Shown in pieces: positions 19,592 to 29,493 of a stretch of DNA of 64,000 bases; the stretch's first letter is position 1; each line of letters opens with the position of its first letter. The position numbers and the translations under genes are program-made. A model generated the notes under the pieces. It did not search any database. It was not told where the DNA came from and worked only from the letters and a program-made list of their open reading frames with translations. Source of the DNA: Tolypothrix sp. PCC 7910 (GTDB taxonomy: Bacteria > Cyanobacteriota > Cyanobacteriia > Cyanobacteriales > Nostocaceae); NCBI RefSeq assembly GCF_011769525.1, contig NZ_CP050440.1:3659501-3723500 (forward strand). The letters are read 5' to 3'.

Positions 19592-20674
19592 TTAGCCGTT
19601 GATTGCAGGAGCGCTCATTGCAACAGGAGCAACTTCACCAGCAGCCAAGTCTAGAGGGAAGTTGTGAGCGTTACGCTCGTGCATGACTTCCATACCCAAG
19701 TTAGCGCGGTTGATGATGTCAGCCCATGTGTTGACTACACGACCAGTGGAATCAATCACAGACTGGTTGAAGTTGAAACCGTTCAAGTTGAACGCCATTG
19801 TGCTGACACCCAAAGCGGTAAACCAGATACCGATTACAGGCCATGCAGCCAAGAAGAAGTGTAGAGAACGGCTGTTGTTGAAAGAAGCGTATTGGAAGAT
19901 TAGACGACCAAAGTAACCGTGAGCAGCTACGATGTTGTATGTTTCTTCCTCTTGACCGAACTTGTAACCGTAGTTTTGAGATTCGTTCTCGGTGGTTTCA
20001 CGAACCAAGGAGGAGGTTACAAGAGAACCGTGCATTGCACTGAACAAAGAACCGCCGAATACACCAGCCACACCTAACATGTGGAAGGGGTGCATGAGGA
20101 TGTTGTGCTCAGCTTGGAACACGATCATGAAGTTGAAGGTACCAGAGATACCCAAAGGCATACCATCAGAGAAGGAACCTTGACCAATGGGGTAGATCAA
20201 GAATACTGCGGTTGCTGCTGCAACAGGTGCAGAGAATGCTAGGCAGATCCAAGGACGCATACCCAAGCGGTAAGACAATTCCCACTCACGACCGAGGTAG
20301 CAGAATACCCCGATTAAGAAGTGGAAAATTACCAATTGGTAAGGGCCGCCGTTGTACAACCACTCATCTAAGGAAGCTGCTTCCCAAATTGGGTAGAAGT
20401 GCAAACCGATAGCGTTAGAAGAAGGAACAACTGCACCAGAGATGATGTTGTTTCCGTAGATTAAAGAACCTGCAACAGGTTCACGGATACCATCGATGTC
20501 TACTGGAGGAGCAGCGATGAAGGCGATTACGAAGCAAGCTGTAGCAGCTAGTAGGGTTGGGATCATGAGGACACCGAACCAACCGATGTATAGACGGTTA
20601 TTGGTGCTGGTGATCCATTCGCAGAAGCGATCCCATACGTTAGCGCTTTGGCGCTGTTGTAAGGTTGCTGTCAT
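19592..20674 (-). CDS. psbA: Photosystem II D1 protein, high-light (Glu130) form
   Basis: 360 residues. D1 binds P680 chlorophyll, pheophytin, QB and the Mn4CaO5 cluster in the thylakoid membrane. All ligand residues are in register: Tyr161, Asp170, Glu189, His190 and His198, the QB pocket around Ser264, and the C-terminal [12 protein letters not shown], after which a 16-residue extension is cleaved. Residue 130 is Glu ([12 protein letters not shown]), characteristic of the high-light D1 isoform; the low-light form has Gln. Heterocystous strains carry several psbA copies, so this is probably one paralogue of a family. A promoter and a terminator flank it. Confidence 0.99.
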   Translation of the reverse strand: MTATLQQRQSANVWDRFCEWITSTNNRLYIGWFGVLMIPTLLAATACFVIAFIAAPPVDIDGIREPVAGSLIYGNNIISGAVVPSSNAIGLHFYPIWEAASLDEWLYNGGPYQLVIFHFLIGVFCYLGREWELSYRLGMRPWICLAFSAPVAAATAVFLIYPIGQGSFSDGMPLGISGTFNFMIVFQAEHNILMHPFHMLGVAGVFGGSLFSAMHGSLVTSSLVRETTENESQNYGYKFGQEEETYNIVAAHGYFGRLIFQYASFNNSRSLHFFLAAWPVIGIWFTALGVSTMAFNLNGFNFNQSVIDSTGRVVNTWADIINRANLGMEVMHERNAHNFPLDLAAGEVAPVAMSAPAING

Positions 20675-20706
20675 TGTTTTATGAATGCGATTAGTGATTT
20701 ATGAAT

Positions 20707-20728
20707 CAGACAAGTTTGTTTTTGTCTG
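20707..20728 (-). promoter_or_regulatory. Inverted repeat in psbA 5' leader
   Basis: CAGACAA and TTGTCTG flank an eight-base AT-rich loop, 32 bp before the psbA start. It would form a leader hairpin in the mRNA; psbA leaders are known sites of RNA-level control. Function here is inferred. Confidence 0.5.
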
Positions 20729-20735
20729 TAAACTT

Positions 20736-20765
20736 ACTTTACACTCATTTACAAAAGTTAATCAA
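20736..20765 (-). promoter_or_regulatory. Probable psbA promoter
   Basis: On the minus strand TTGATT (20765-20760) and TAAAGT (20741-20736) are separated by 18 bases, the -10 being preceded by TG. The spacing suits sigma-70-type transcription and gives a leader of roughly 55 bases. Read by eye, not by mapping. Confidence 0.5.
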
Positions 20766-20966
20766 GTACTAATTGTTTTGGAAAACTAATACATTTAATG
20801 AGTTTTACTTATATTAAAGTTCTAATTATCACTAATTAGTTAATTAGTGATTAAAGGCGCAAGTCTAAACCATAACCTTTAAAGTTTTGATTCAAATTAA
20901 TATTAGCCATGAGCCAGAAAATTGATGTTACTGTTGGTCAATTAATTGAGGGGTATAACCCCCCAC

Positions 20967-21029
20967 AAAAAAACCTTCGCTTTGCATTGTTCTCTCGCCC
21001 TGCAATCAATTGCGGGCTAATAGCGAAAG
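20967..21029 (-). terminator. Branched terminator / structured RNA downstream of trpE
   Basis: On the minus strand an outer stem CTTTCGCT/AGCGAAGG (21029-21022 with 20981-20974) encloses a hairpin GCCCGCAAT/ATTGCAGGGC (21017-20997) and is followed by seven T residues. This is a strong intrinsic terminator for trpE transcripts. A palindrome AGTGCGTT-AA-AACGCACT (21028-21045) abuts it, so the whole 80 bases could be a stable 3' RNA. Confidence 0.75.
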
Positions 21030-21230
21030 TGCGTTAAAACGCACTGAAAATATTGGAGATATATATTAAGTATGGATGGGCAAACCTCCTACCTGATTCG
21101 CCAATAATCTTCATAAACTGCGTATACCAACCAGCAGGCATAAAAATCTCTCTTTCCAGTCAACAGTCATCTGTCAACCGTCAACACTATTTACAAGTCA
21201 TAGAATTTTTGCATATTGCTGTTAATTGAT

Positions 21231-22748
21231 TCACCTTAAACAACGAATCGCCTCTAACAAGCCTCTGGCTTTATTGAGTGTCTCTTCATATTCTTTTTCC
21301 GGTTCAGAATCAGCTACTAAACCTGCACCAGCTTGCACAGTAACTTGATGATTATTAAATACCATTGTGCGAATTGCGATCGCACTATTCAATTGTCCTT
21401 CAAAATCGTAATAACCATAAACACCAGAGTAAACACCGCGACGGCTGGGTTCTAATTCGTGAATAATTTCCATTGCGCGAATTTTGGGTGCGCCGCTAAC
21501 TGTACCTGCTGGGAAGCAAGCTTTAAGTAGATCCCATGCGGTTTTATCGTCTGCTAACTTACCCACAACATTACTAACAATGTGCATGACATGGGAGTAG
21601 CGTTCCACCACCATTAATTCATCAACTCTTACACTACCACTTTGGCAAACGCGTCCTAAATCATTTCGCCCTAAATCTACCAGCATCACGTGTTCGGCAA
21701 TTTCTTTAGGGTCTTGCAGCAAATCTTCGGCATAGGCTGCATCTTCTTTGGTGGTTTTACCCCTAGGGCGTGTTCCTGCAATCGGACGGACTGTAGCAAT
21801 AATATCACCATCGCGATCGCGTTCTGCCTTCACCATCACTTCGGGGCTGGAACCGATAATTTGCCAATCTTGAAAGTTAAAATACGCCATGTAAGGCGAG
21901 GGATTAATTTGCCGCAGCGAACGATAAAGGGCAAAAGGATCGCCTGTGTATTCTGTTGATAATCGCTGAGAAATAACTACTTGAAAAATATCTCCAGCTC
22001 TGATGTATTGTTTAGCCTTTTCCACACTGGCGCAGAAGTCTTTACGTGTAAAGTTGCTCGTGTATTCTTCTATGGAGGAAACTTTACCTTTACTAGCTGG
22101 AGGTGTCCATTCAAAGATAGTTTTCTCTGGTGACAACGGCAAAGACAACTTACTGACCATTTGGGAGACGCGATCGCCAGCTTGTTGATAAGCTGCCTGT
22201 AAATCCACATTTGGATCGCGTAAATCAGCATAAGCGATCGCCCAAATTTTCCGCTTGACTTGGTCAAAAATTAACAGGTGATCTACCTGCATCCACAATC
22301 CATCAGGAATATTTCTCTCATCCTGCGGATAAATTGGCACCCGGGGTTCTATCCAGTTAATTAATTCATAACCCCAAAAGCCAAATAATCCACCTATTCC
22401 TGGTGGCAGTTGTGGTAACTTAACTGGTTTATAAGGTTCTAAACAATTGGCTAAAGCCGTAAAAGGGTCACCAGCAAACGCTACTTGCGAACCATCTCGA
22501 TGTGTTTGGGTTGTATTATTACCCCTTGCTTCCAATATCCAAAGCGGATCGCAACCCAACAAACTATAACGTCCTAATTTTTCCCCACCTTCCACAGATT
22601 CCAACAAAAAGCTATAGGGTTGACCAGCACAGACCTTGTACCAAGCTGATACTGGTGTGTCAAGATCTGCCACCCATTCCTGATACACCGGAACGAAGTT
22701 ACCTTGTAAAGCTAATTGAGAAAAGTCAGAAAAATCGGGAAAAATCAT
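21231..22748 (-). CDS. trpE: Anthranilate synthase component I
   Basis: About 505 residues. TrpE converts chorismate to anthranilate using ammonia from the TrpG subunit, the first step of tryptophan synthesis. The N-terminal half has the LLES and RYSLLGCDPLWI feedback-binding type segment. The C-terminal chorismate-binding domain has IFQVVISQRLSTEYTGDPFA, TVRPIAGTRPRGKT, DLGRNDLGRVC, TVSGAPKIRAMEIIHELEP and GVYGYYDFEGQLNSAIAIRT in order, with VQAGAGLVADSEPEKEYEET at the end. ATG 22748 was preferred over GTG 22754. PabB or salicylate-type functions are less likely given the LLES-type N-terminus. Confidence 0.93.
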   Translation of the reverse strand: MIFPDFSDFSQLALQGNFVPVYQEWVADLDTPVSAWYKVCAGQPYSFLLESVEGGEKLGRYSLLGCDPLWILEARGNNTTQTHRDGSQVAFAGDPFTALANCLEPYKPVKLPQLPPGIGGLFGFWGYELINWIEPRVPIYPQDERNIPDGLWMQVDHLLIFDQVKRKIWAIAYADLRDPNVDLQAAYQQAGDRVSQMVSKLSLPLSPEKTIFEWTPPASKGKVSSIEEYTSNFTRKDFCASVEKAKQYIRAGDIFQVVISQRLSTEYTGDPFALYRSLRQINPSPYMAYFNFQDWQIIGSSPEVMVKAERDRDGDIIATVRPIAGTRPRGKTTKEDAAYAEDLLQDPKEIAEHVMLVDLGRNDLGRVCQSGSVRVDELMVVERYSHVMHIVSNVVGKLADDKTAWDLLKACFPAGTVSGAPKIRAMEIIHELEPSRRGVYSGVYGYYDFEGQLNSAIAIRTMVFNNHQVTVQAGAGLVADSEPEKEYEETLNKARGLLEAIRCLR

Positions 22749-22759
22749 AAACACAGTAA

Positions 22760-22920
22760 GGGATTGGGGATTTGGTATCGGGGATTGGGGATTGGGCTAT
22801 AGAGCATAGGGCATAGGGTATCAGGTATTGAGATTGGAGCAAAGTTTTTCTTATCTCCAGTCCCTAGTCCCTAGTCCCTAATCCCTAGTCCCTAGTCCCA
22901 GTCCCCAGCCCCCAGTACCT
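22760..22920. repeat. Heptamer repeat tract (STRR type)
   Basis: Runs of GGGGATT and GGGCATA-like units, then at least six CTAGTCC-type heptamers (22860-22915), fill the 177 bp between psaD and trpE. They fit the short tandemly repeated repetitive sequences described from heterocystous cyanobacteria. Confidence 0.85.
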
Positions 22921-22925
22921 AGTAC

Positions 22926-23345
22926 CTATGCATCATAGGTATATTTGCCACTAAATTTGAGTGCTGATGGATTGGGGTTTTCACCAATTCTGCGTGGTAC
23001 AAAACGTACTTTCTCACGGCCAGCATTCACCTTTTCAGGGAATACGCCATCAGCTGGGTGAATCAAAGAAGTTTCTCCGCTGGGCAAAATCCGGTAAATT
23101 TTGTAGTCTGTGATTTTAAATTTCCGGAGTTGACCACCCAAAGCGATGCCATATTCTTTCCGAGCCAAGTACAGCAGGTTTTGACCTTGCTGCATTGTGG
23201 CTGCACCACCTGTAGGCAGTTCAAAAACTTGCTGCTTGGGGCTAGTCCAGGTGATAGCGTACTTTTCTTCCACTTCTGCTTTTTTGAGTAGGCCGCCAGT
23301 GTTGCCAGCAAAGAGTGGAGTTTTTCCAGAAAGTGTTTCTGCCAT
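22926..23345 (-). CDS. psaD: Photosystem I subunit II
   Basis: 139 residues, the usual cyanobacterial length. PsaD is the stromal-side extrinsic subunit that docks ferredoxin and stabilises PsaC. Recognised from [20 protein letters not shown], the basic docking loop [39 protein letters not shown] and the terminal [18 protein letters not shown]. The start at MAET (23345) is preferred over one five codons upstream. It lies upstream of trpE on the same strand, separated by a repeat tract. Confidence 0.99.
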   Translation of the reverse strand: MAETLSGKTPLFAGNTGGLLKKAEVEEKYAITWTSPKQQVFELPTGGAATMQQGQNLLYLARKEYGIALGGQLRKFKITDYKIYRILPSGETSLIHPADGVFPEKVNAGREKVRFVPRRIGENPNPSALKFSGKYTYDA

Positions 23346-23506
23346 AAAGTAGTCTCTCAACGTTTTTAGGGCATCCTAACACCGCCGACCGGATCATATT
23401 GCGATCACGTTATAGACTGTAACAGTTTTTAGTCATTTTTGGATTGGGAATGGGGCATGGGGCATTGGGCATAGGGCATTGGGCATGGAGAATTGTTATT
23501 GCTCCC

Positions 23507-25513
23507 TCATCTCCCCTTCCTCGTCCGCTTTTCCTCCTGGCTAGACTGAACGATGGGGATGGTAAAGCGAAATTGACTGCCTTGGTCTTTACCCGTTGAC
23601 TCTGCCCAAATTTCACCGCCCCAGCCATTGACAATTAGACGACAAATTGCTAATCCAAGACCAGTACCACCGGCGCTGCGTCGTAGTGCGCCCTCTTCTT
23701 GATAAAATCTGTCAAAAACTATTTCTAGGCGGTTTGGTTCGATGCCTCTGCCTGTATCAGCCACGGTGACCTCAACCATCTTTTGGTCGTTGCAAGTAGC
23801 ACTAATGCTGATTTCTCCTTGTGAGGGAGTAAATTTATAAGCGTTATCTACCAGTTTCGCCATTACCTCCACTAGCCAATCACCATCAGCTTTCACTAAA
23901 GGTAGGTTTTGGGGTATATCAGTGGAGATTGAAGGGAATTTTTCGGTGGTTGAGCGTATTCTCATGCGACTGAGGGCTAAATCAACACACTCTTGTACAG
24001 TTAATGATTCTGGGTGCCATTCTATACGACCACTTTCTAGATTAGAAAGTGTTAAGAAATCTTGCACTAACTTCCGCATCCGTTCGGAATCAGACAGCGC
24101 AGTACTCAGCATTACCTGCTGCAAATCTTGGGGCATATCTGGTTCGCTGGCAAGGCTTTCTAGGCAAACTTGAATTGTAGATAGGGGCGTGCGGAGTTCG
24201 TGCCCAGTAATGGCTATCAGGTTGCTGCGGGTGCGGTCGAGAGCTTCTAACTGCTGATTTAGGACTTCGAGGTTAGCGTAGGCTTCAGCTTGAATTAGTG
24301 CTGCTCCTACTTGGGTAGCGATCGCTTTTACTAAATCCAATTCTGCTGGTTGGCATTCATGAACTGGCATAGTGCAATAGTGTAACTCTACGATGCCTAG
24401 TAATCGCCCTTGATAAAATACTGGTTCCATCAACCAAGAACGAATAGCAAACTTTCTGGCGATCGCAGACAACATGGTTGAGCTGTTCACCCAAGGCTCA
24501 GTTAAGGTATCGCTAACACACACACCCTCACCCCGTTGAATAATTTCCCGAAATAGGGGATTTTTATCTAACTCCCAGGTTTGTCCCTTCACAGATGTCA
24601 CCCCAGGGGTTAAAAATTCATGTTCAATGATGGCTTTGGCTTCTGTAGCTTGCACGCGGTAAATCAAACAGCGACCAGCCCCCATGTGCTGCCCTAATTC
24701 TTGTGCAGCTATTTGCAGGACTTCATGGGGATCGAGCGATCGCCGAATTGCAGTACTAATTGAGTTAATTAAGCGTTCTTTGCGTGCTTGGGCTGTAATC
24801 GAACGATAGGCTTTGTGTAATTTATACTGACTAGCTTGCAAATAAGTTACTAAGCGTTGCACAAAAGGGTCAGTATCTATATCACAAGCATATTCGCTGG
24901 TTTGTACTACTCCTGAGTTAATTCTCGGTTTTCCTATACCAAACCGCTGGCGTGCTTCCTCTACTTTCTCAAGCAAATCTGGTCTGTAAATTAAAATCCT
25001 GTCTAATAGCAGTTGGGCTGCTTTCAAGCTGACTCCCCTTTCTGATGTCCAAACGCCTTCAAACCTACGTGCTGTATCCATATCCAGATTAGGTACTAGA
25101 TCGGGAAGCTGCTTATGTTTGGCAATGGAGCCTAAGCTTTCTCGGCACACTAGGCAGGTAGCATAATTATCTGCAATTACTACTAAATGCCATTCTTGGC
25201 TTAAAGCATCATCTGGTTCAAAAGCTATTTTTTCATAGTATTCCGAGCTATTAGTAAAATCAGTTTCTGGTGCAGATAGCACGTATACATGACTACTTCG
25301 CTCGGAGAGCCGTTGGTATCGATGAGCTTCTTGGCGGTAGAACCGCTCACGTTGGAAGCTAGCAATTACCAAAGGCTCGACTAAAGTCGCCGCCAAAACC
25401 TGGTCTTCCATCGCATGGGAGAGCGCCGTTAGTGAAGCCTTGAAATATAGCTGGGGCCGCAGGTAGGGGAGGAACTGTAGCAGATCACTCAGCACGGAAG
25501 TCGAAATGCTCAT
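23507..25513 (-). CDS. DICT-GAF sensor histidine kinase
   Basis: 668 residues, soluble. An N-terminal DICT-type sensory domain covers roughly residues 1-135 (QVLAATLVEPLVIASFQRER, then WHLVVIADNYATCLVCRES, with CLVC a possible metal or redox pair). A helical linker and a GAF domain follow at about 255-408. HisKA holds His438 in AITGHELRTPLSTI, and the ATPase has complete N (ELMAKLVDNAYKFT-like), DTGRGIEPN and GGTGLGLAICRLIV boxes. It should autophosphorylate and pass phosphate to an unlinked response regulator, since none is adjacent. The input signal is unknown. Transcription factors and kinases with DICT domains are common in cyanobacteria. Confidence 0.92.
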   Translation of the reverse strand: MSISTSVLSDLLQFLPYLRPQLYFKASLTALSHAMEDQVLAATLVEPLVIASFQRERFYRQEAHRYQRLSERSSHVYVLSAPETDFTNSSEYYEKIAFEPDDALSQEWHLVVIADNYATCLVCRESLGSIAKHKQLPDLVPNLDMDTARRFEGVWTSERGVSLKAAQLLLDRILIYRPDLLEKVEEARQRFGIGKPRINSGVVQTSEYACDIDTDPFVQRLVTYLQASQYKLHKAYRSITAQARKERLINSISTAIRRSLDPHEVLQIAAQELGQHMGAGRCLIYRVQATEAKAIIEHEFLTPGVTSVKGQTWELDKNPLFREIIQRGEGVCVSDTLTEPWVNSSTMLSAIARKFAIRSWLMEPVFYQGRLLGIVELHYCTMPVHECQPAELDLVKAIATQVGAALIQAEAYANLEVLNQQLEALDRTRSNLIAITGHELRTPLSTIQVCLESLASEPDMPQDLQQVMLSTALSDSERMRKLVQDFLTLSNLESGRIEWHPESLTVQECVDLALSRMRIRSTTEKFPSISTDIPQNLPLVKADGDWLVEVMAKLVDNAYKFTPSQGEISISATCNDQKMVEVTVADTGRGIEPNRLEIVFDRFYQEEGALRRSAGGTGLGLAICRLIVNGWGGEIWAESTGKDQGSQFRFTIPIVQSSQEEKRTRKGR

Positions 25514-26370
25514 GAATATCGTTAAGGAAGCCCAATCTGGAAAAGATCCACGTCACAGCTGCATTGTACAAATTACAATGAACTCTAAAATCGAGTTGAC
25601 AGTTGCAATATGTAAAGAATCGTAAAAAATGAAGTTTAGCAGCAGATGCAGTACTTTGCTGCTAGTTAAGAGGAAAAATTATAGCTTAATTGACAAATAG
25701 CCCCCAAAATGCTAAGCAGTCTTTTTTCGCACCATAGCGTGTGGTCTGCATAGCAGTTATCTAGCCGTTCGTCACAATTGCTTTGTTCGTCGCTTACGTC
25801 TTCTTTATCCATTTGCTGGCGTTGTCATGTTTAAAAATAATAGGCTATTAAGCCCAATATACATTCTCGACCAGATCCACTATCAGTCAGCAACTAAGTT
25901 TTAGAGAAAAAGTTACGCTTAGATACAAAATTAGACTATGACAATCTCTGCAATGCCAGGATACTGGTGATGAATTTAGAAATTCACCTATCAGATTACC
26001 AATTTCAGTAACAGATGTTCCTATTTGATTTGTACACAAAACTCAGTACGCTGTTATTTCTTATTTGGTGTTATACCGTTTCTTTATGAGGCTACGCCAA
26101 ATTTATTGAGTTCCTTCTTTGTGTCCTTATCTGCTAGAGTCTTCGCCAACGCCCCTTTGCGGTTCATTATATAATTCAGTGCATATTCATGCAGAATTGG
26201 TATTACCTCTTTCCCCTCGGGTATTGTGGGAGTTCTTCTTGGGAGTACAGCAGTTGTTCGTAGAGTTTACCTAACGTACTTCTTCGGCTGTTCTCTGTTT
26301 TCTAACTTTGATACATAAAAAATTGGAAGCTATTCAAGTTTGAAGCTTCCAAAATTCTCTGTATAAATTG
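25514..26370. other. AT-rich non-coding region
   Basis: Start of a 2-kb stretch without an intact gene. Around 26090-26165 there is a degraded copy of the common cyanobacterial AACCGCAAAG...ACACAAAG type intergenic repeat (read on the minus strand). No other structure was recognised. Confidence 0.5.
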
Positions 26371-26492
26371 CTAATTTCTAAAACAGCCATAATCCTGTTT
26401 GGGAGGACAAGGATTACGATAGTCGTTTATAGAAGCGTAAGAGTTATGAGTTCCACCAGCCTTGACTATAATTTAACTGTCGCTTTTTCCAT
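26371..26492 (-). pseudogene. Frameshifted small peptide gene (GG-motif)
   Basis: An ATG at 26492 with AGGAG five bases upstream encodes MEKATVKL and then a stop. Restoring one base would join it to the open frame 26472-26371, which continues VKAGGTHNSYASIND and ends in a Cys/Pro-rich tail with NPCPPK and DYGCFRN. That gives a peptide of about 41 residues with a Gly-Gly followed by a Cys-containing core. Not recognised. It could be a decayed precursor peptide or the end of a decayed larger gene. Confidence 0.35.
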
Positions 26493-26606
26493 TTCTACTC
26501 CTGTTAATAGTATTAGATGTGAGCTTTTTGGGCTAAAGTCACATTTACCACAGTCAAGGAAGTTTTCTCTATCGCCTCCACCATCTCTAAACTAGATGGA
26601 AACAAT

Positions 26607-26765
26607 TTAAATTTGGCATGGAAATAATTCACCATTACCAATTTTATTAGTTCCAACTTCCTGAGAAAAAGAACCACCAGCAGCAACAGTTGAACTGTCT
26701 ATTTTGGTCTTGGATTGATCTACTCTATAAGATGTTGACTGTTTCACCAATCGAGTTGATGCATT
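26607..26765 (-). pseudogene. Second remnant frame with a GG motif, no start codon
   Basis: A 52-codon open frame bounded upstream by a stop, without a credible start. It ends DSSTVAAGGSFSQEVG... and NGELFPCQI before TAA. The arrangement V-x-A-G-G followed by a 20-25-residue Cys-containing tail resembles the neighbouring remnant 26371-26492, suggesting duplicated short genes that have decayed. Function unknown. Confidence 0.3.
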
Positions 26766-27579
26766 TCATGTTTGGAACTGATAGTTAATTTAGCTCCTAC
26801 CCATGAAATTGGCTAGTCAATCACTTCTGTTTTAGTTGGCATCTATAATTTATAAAATTTTCTTTTGTAATATTTGCCAATTTGGCAGATTGTATCAATA
26901 ATGTTGTGATTCTTTTTAAAAAACTTAACTATAAATATACTTTTGCGAAGTACCTCCTCAGCAATTAATGCAAATATGTTGCATTTTATATTGCTTTTTC
27001 AAGGCTCTATACGGTTTGATTATATTTTTCTATCGGTTAAGATTGTGAGTCACACTACTAACACAATTAAACACATAAGATTCATATTTAATTTTTGAAA
27101 AAAACTCATTATACCTTTATTAATTCTTCCTTGTTCTCTATTTCCTACATCCTATTCTGTTTCTAGACAAACGATTTCAGCAATCAAACTAGGTTGCTAA
27201 ATATATCGCAAGTTTCGCCGGAAACAACAGTCACTTCAAAAATAAAGGGTAGTCCCCCTAAAGGAGGAGGACTATATAAAGTAGGAGTTTTAGAGGTCGC
27301 AATCACAAAGCGAATCTGTTGGCTGGATTTTTACAAGCAGTCTATTTAAAGACAAACACCATTACAAAGCTGCCGTGCTAGAGATGATTAATCTGCATGG
27401 CAATCAGATAGCTACTCAATTACTGGGAATCTGTAGTTAATTTATAGATATATTAATTAATCAACAGAATTTTCCAGAAGTATCTTGAGTACTTTCTGGC
27501 TTGAATTGATATTTGATTGACGTTATCGAACTTACTTTGTCAGCCACCTATCCTAACTAGCACCACAAATTTCTACTTT

Positions 27580-27918
27580 CTACTTCCCAACAACCTCAAG
27601 ATAAGGAAATTCCTTAATTTTGCTTAAGCTAGTGGGTGAAGCATGAGTATCAGACCTTTTTCCGGCAGATTGTTTGACAATGTTAATATTGGGATTTTGC
27701 TGGTTGTTAGACCGGCTCATGAGGGAGTTTTCTTTGAGCAATCGATTGTAAGTCCGATAAGGGATGTAATGTAAAGGATTGTAACCAGCAAAACGTAACA
27801 TTAATACACAGGCCCAGGAATACTTTCCAGAAAGAATCGCTTCCACGACCTGATCAAATTGCTCAGGAGGAATAGAGTTCTTTAACTTGCTACTAATGTC
27901 AGAAATATCGTGGTTCAT
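27580..27918 (-). CDS. HetP-family heterocyst commitment protein
   Basis: 112 residues. HetP and its paralogues control commitment to heterocyst differentiation downstream of HetR. The conserved core is plain: [20 protein letters not shown] followed by [20 protein letters not shown] (residues 21-60). Cys37 corresponds to a cysteine I recall as important in HetP. The C-terminal 50 residues ([14 protein letters not shown] and onward) are variable, as in other members. I cannot tell hetP from its paralogues, and no hetC is adjacent, so no symbol is given. It lies in a gene-poor AT-rich region 210 bp downstream of another small minus-strand gene. Confidence 0.9.
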   Translation of the reverse strand: MNHDISDISSKLKNSIPPEQFDQVVEAILSGKYSWACVLMLRFAGYNPLHYIPYRTYNRLLKENSLMSRSNNQQNPNINIVKQSAGKRSDTHASPTSLSKIKEFPYLEVVGK

Positions 27919-28128
27919 AGTGTTAGTTGTCTTAATTTAAGTAAACCAGTCTGGTTCTGCGGTTGTTGGGATTTAAATTGAAGTTAACAAACTGCTCTAG
28001 CCTATTTACATTTGCTGAATTAGCTTCAAGAACAGAAATCAGCAATACGGTATTAGCGGCTATTGAGGGAGAACACTACCCTCTTAACAGATACAAACAG
28101 AAATAACAAAAGTTCTGAGTAAATTTTG

Positions 28129-28368
28129 CTATTCCTGAAGACCGAAGCTACTTACTTGAGACCGCTGGCTCCATTCTTGATATTTAATGTAGCGATCGCT
28201 GGTAGATGTTTCTGGTACAGTCGCTCTAGCTATAGTAAGCGCACTGTCATAAATTGATATTTTCTCAGGAGCTGGATCGTAGTAAGGATGTAAATAATCA
28301 ACTTTCATCCGATAACTACTCCTTTGATTTGAGGTTTCCACTGCATTTAACTTGATGATTCTTTCCAT
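28129..28368 (-). CDS. Small hypothetical protein upstream of the hetP homologue
   Basis: 79 residues, not recognised. Begins MERIIKLNAVETSNQ, with a Tyr/Pro-rich middle (YLHPYYDPAPEKISIYD) and a polar C-terminus. No membrane span. It is on the same strand as the hetP homologue and 210 bp upstream of it, so it may share regulation. Codon choice looks normal for the genome. Confidence 0.55.
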   Translation of the reverse strand: MERIIKLNAVETSNQRSSYRMKVDYLHPYYDPAPEKISIYDSALTIARATVPETSTSDRYIKYQEWSQRSQVSSFGLQE

Positions 28369-29493
28369 GAGCTGACCTGTTTCGGCAATTTGACGGATTT
28401 GTCGTAATTATTCACATCCTCTGCCAACTTCTACAGCCTTTACCTGCTGGTAATAGGTACTGAAGAACTGAACTCTGCCGTTGGTTATTTTTCGGCTATA
28501 GCTCTTGCTGAGTAGTTAACGTCTGGTAAAAATTTACCTTTTGTTATGTTCAGACGAATGGCAGAAAAAAGTCTCGGTTTGGCTCTTGGTAGATGCAGTT
28601 TCGTCCTCTTGAAATTTCCTAACTCCTAATTCAATTACTTGTCCCTGATAATATTTATGTATTATATATTGCTACAAAATTAGGAGCTACTCAGTAAAAC
28701 TGCATAAGTTTTAGGGTGGAAACTCAAAGTTCTATTTTCTTGAACTTCAAGAACAACATTTCTATTTATACTATTTTTTTGCCTTAATGTCATCTCCTAA
28801 ATTGACGGCTTTATAAGTTAAATTTAGTGATTTTTATATGATATTTACTTATGTATTATGTAACTTAGCATTTTGTCACCTTTTTTCTAAATACTGAGGG
28901 GTGACACCCCTCATTTAATATACAACCAAGAATTTTATCTGCTTAAAATTACTAAGAATTTTTACTATTAACTGTGTTGTTTAACAGCCAAGTAACAAAG
29001 ATTGTAGACATGATTAAAAAAAGATAAAAAAGTCATAATTATTGAAAAACTTTTTTAGAATTGTTCTGGCTTATATCCTTATTGATATTTTCGTAAATAC
29101 TTACTATATAAGCTTTACAAGCGTTTTATATCTAAGTAATTAAAGTATGTTTCTTAGTAATATTGCTTCAAAATAAACTATAGGTTTAAGAAGACAATAT
29201 ACAATTTTTCTTTTAATATGCTATGATATATAAACTTTGTCTACCAGCATTAAATAACTCTGGCAAATTTACTACCAAGTTATATATAGACCAATAATAA
29301 TGTATCAGAATTAGCCTATACTTCGCCATCAAAAATAGCAGTGTAGAGGAATATTATCTACAGCAGATGATAGCGATTGTTATAAATAGACTGGCTGTAG
29401 AATCAATATCTAACTTATGCATTTAAGTATGGTTAGATGAGGAAATGTAATTATTGCTAGTAGTGATAAATACCGTTGATTACTATTAGGTAT
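28369..29493. other. AT-rich intergenic region
   Basis: About 1.1 kb with no credible gene. It probably includes the promoter of the minus-strand gene starting at 28368. No palindrome or repeat family was recognised. Confidence 0.45.

Noticed and set aside
22760-22920. Possible CRISPR array
   Set aside because: Units are 7-bp heptamers without unique spacers of 30-40 bp.
26368-26595. 75-codon plus-strand frame
   Set aside because: It is antisense to the frameshifted peptide remnants, whose composition and ribosome site look more gene-like.
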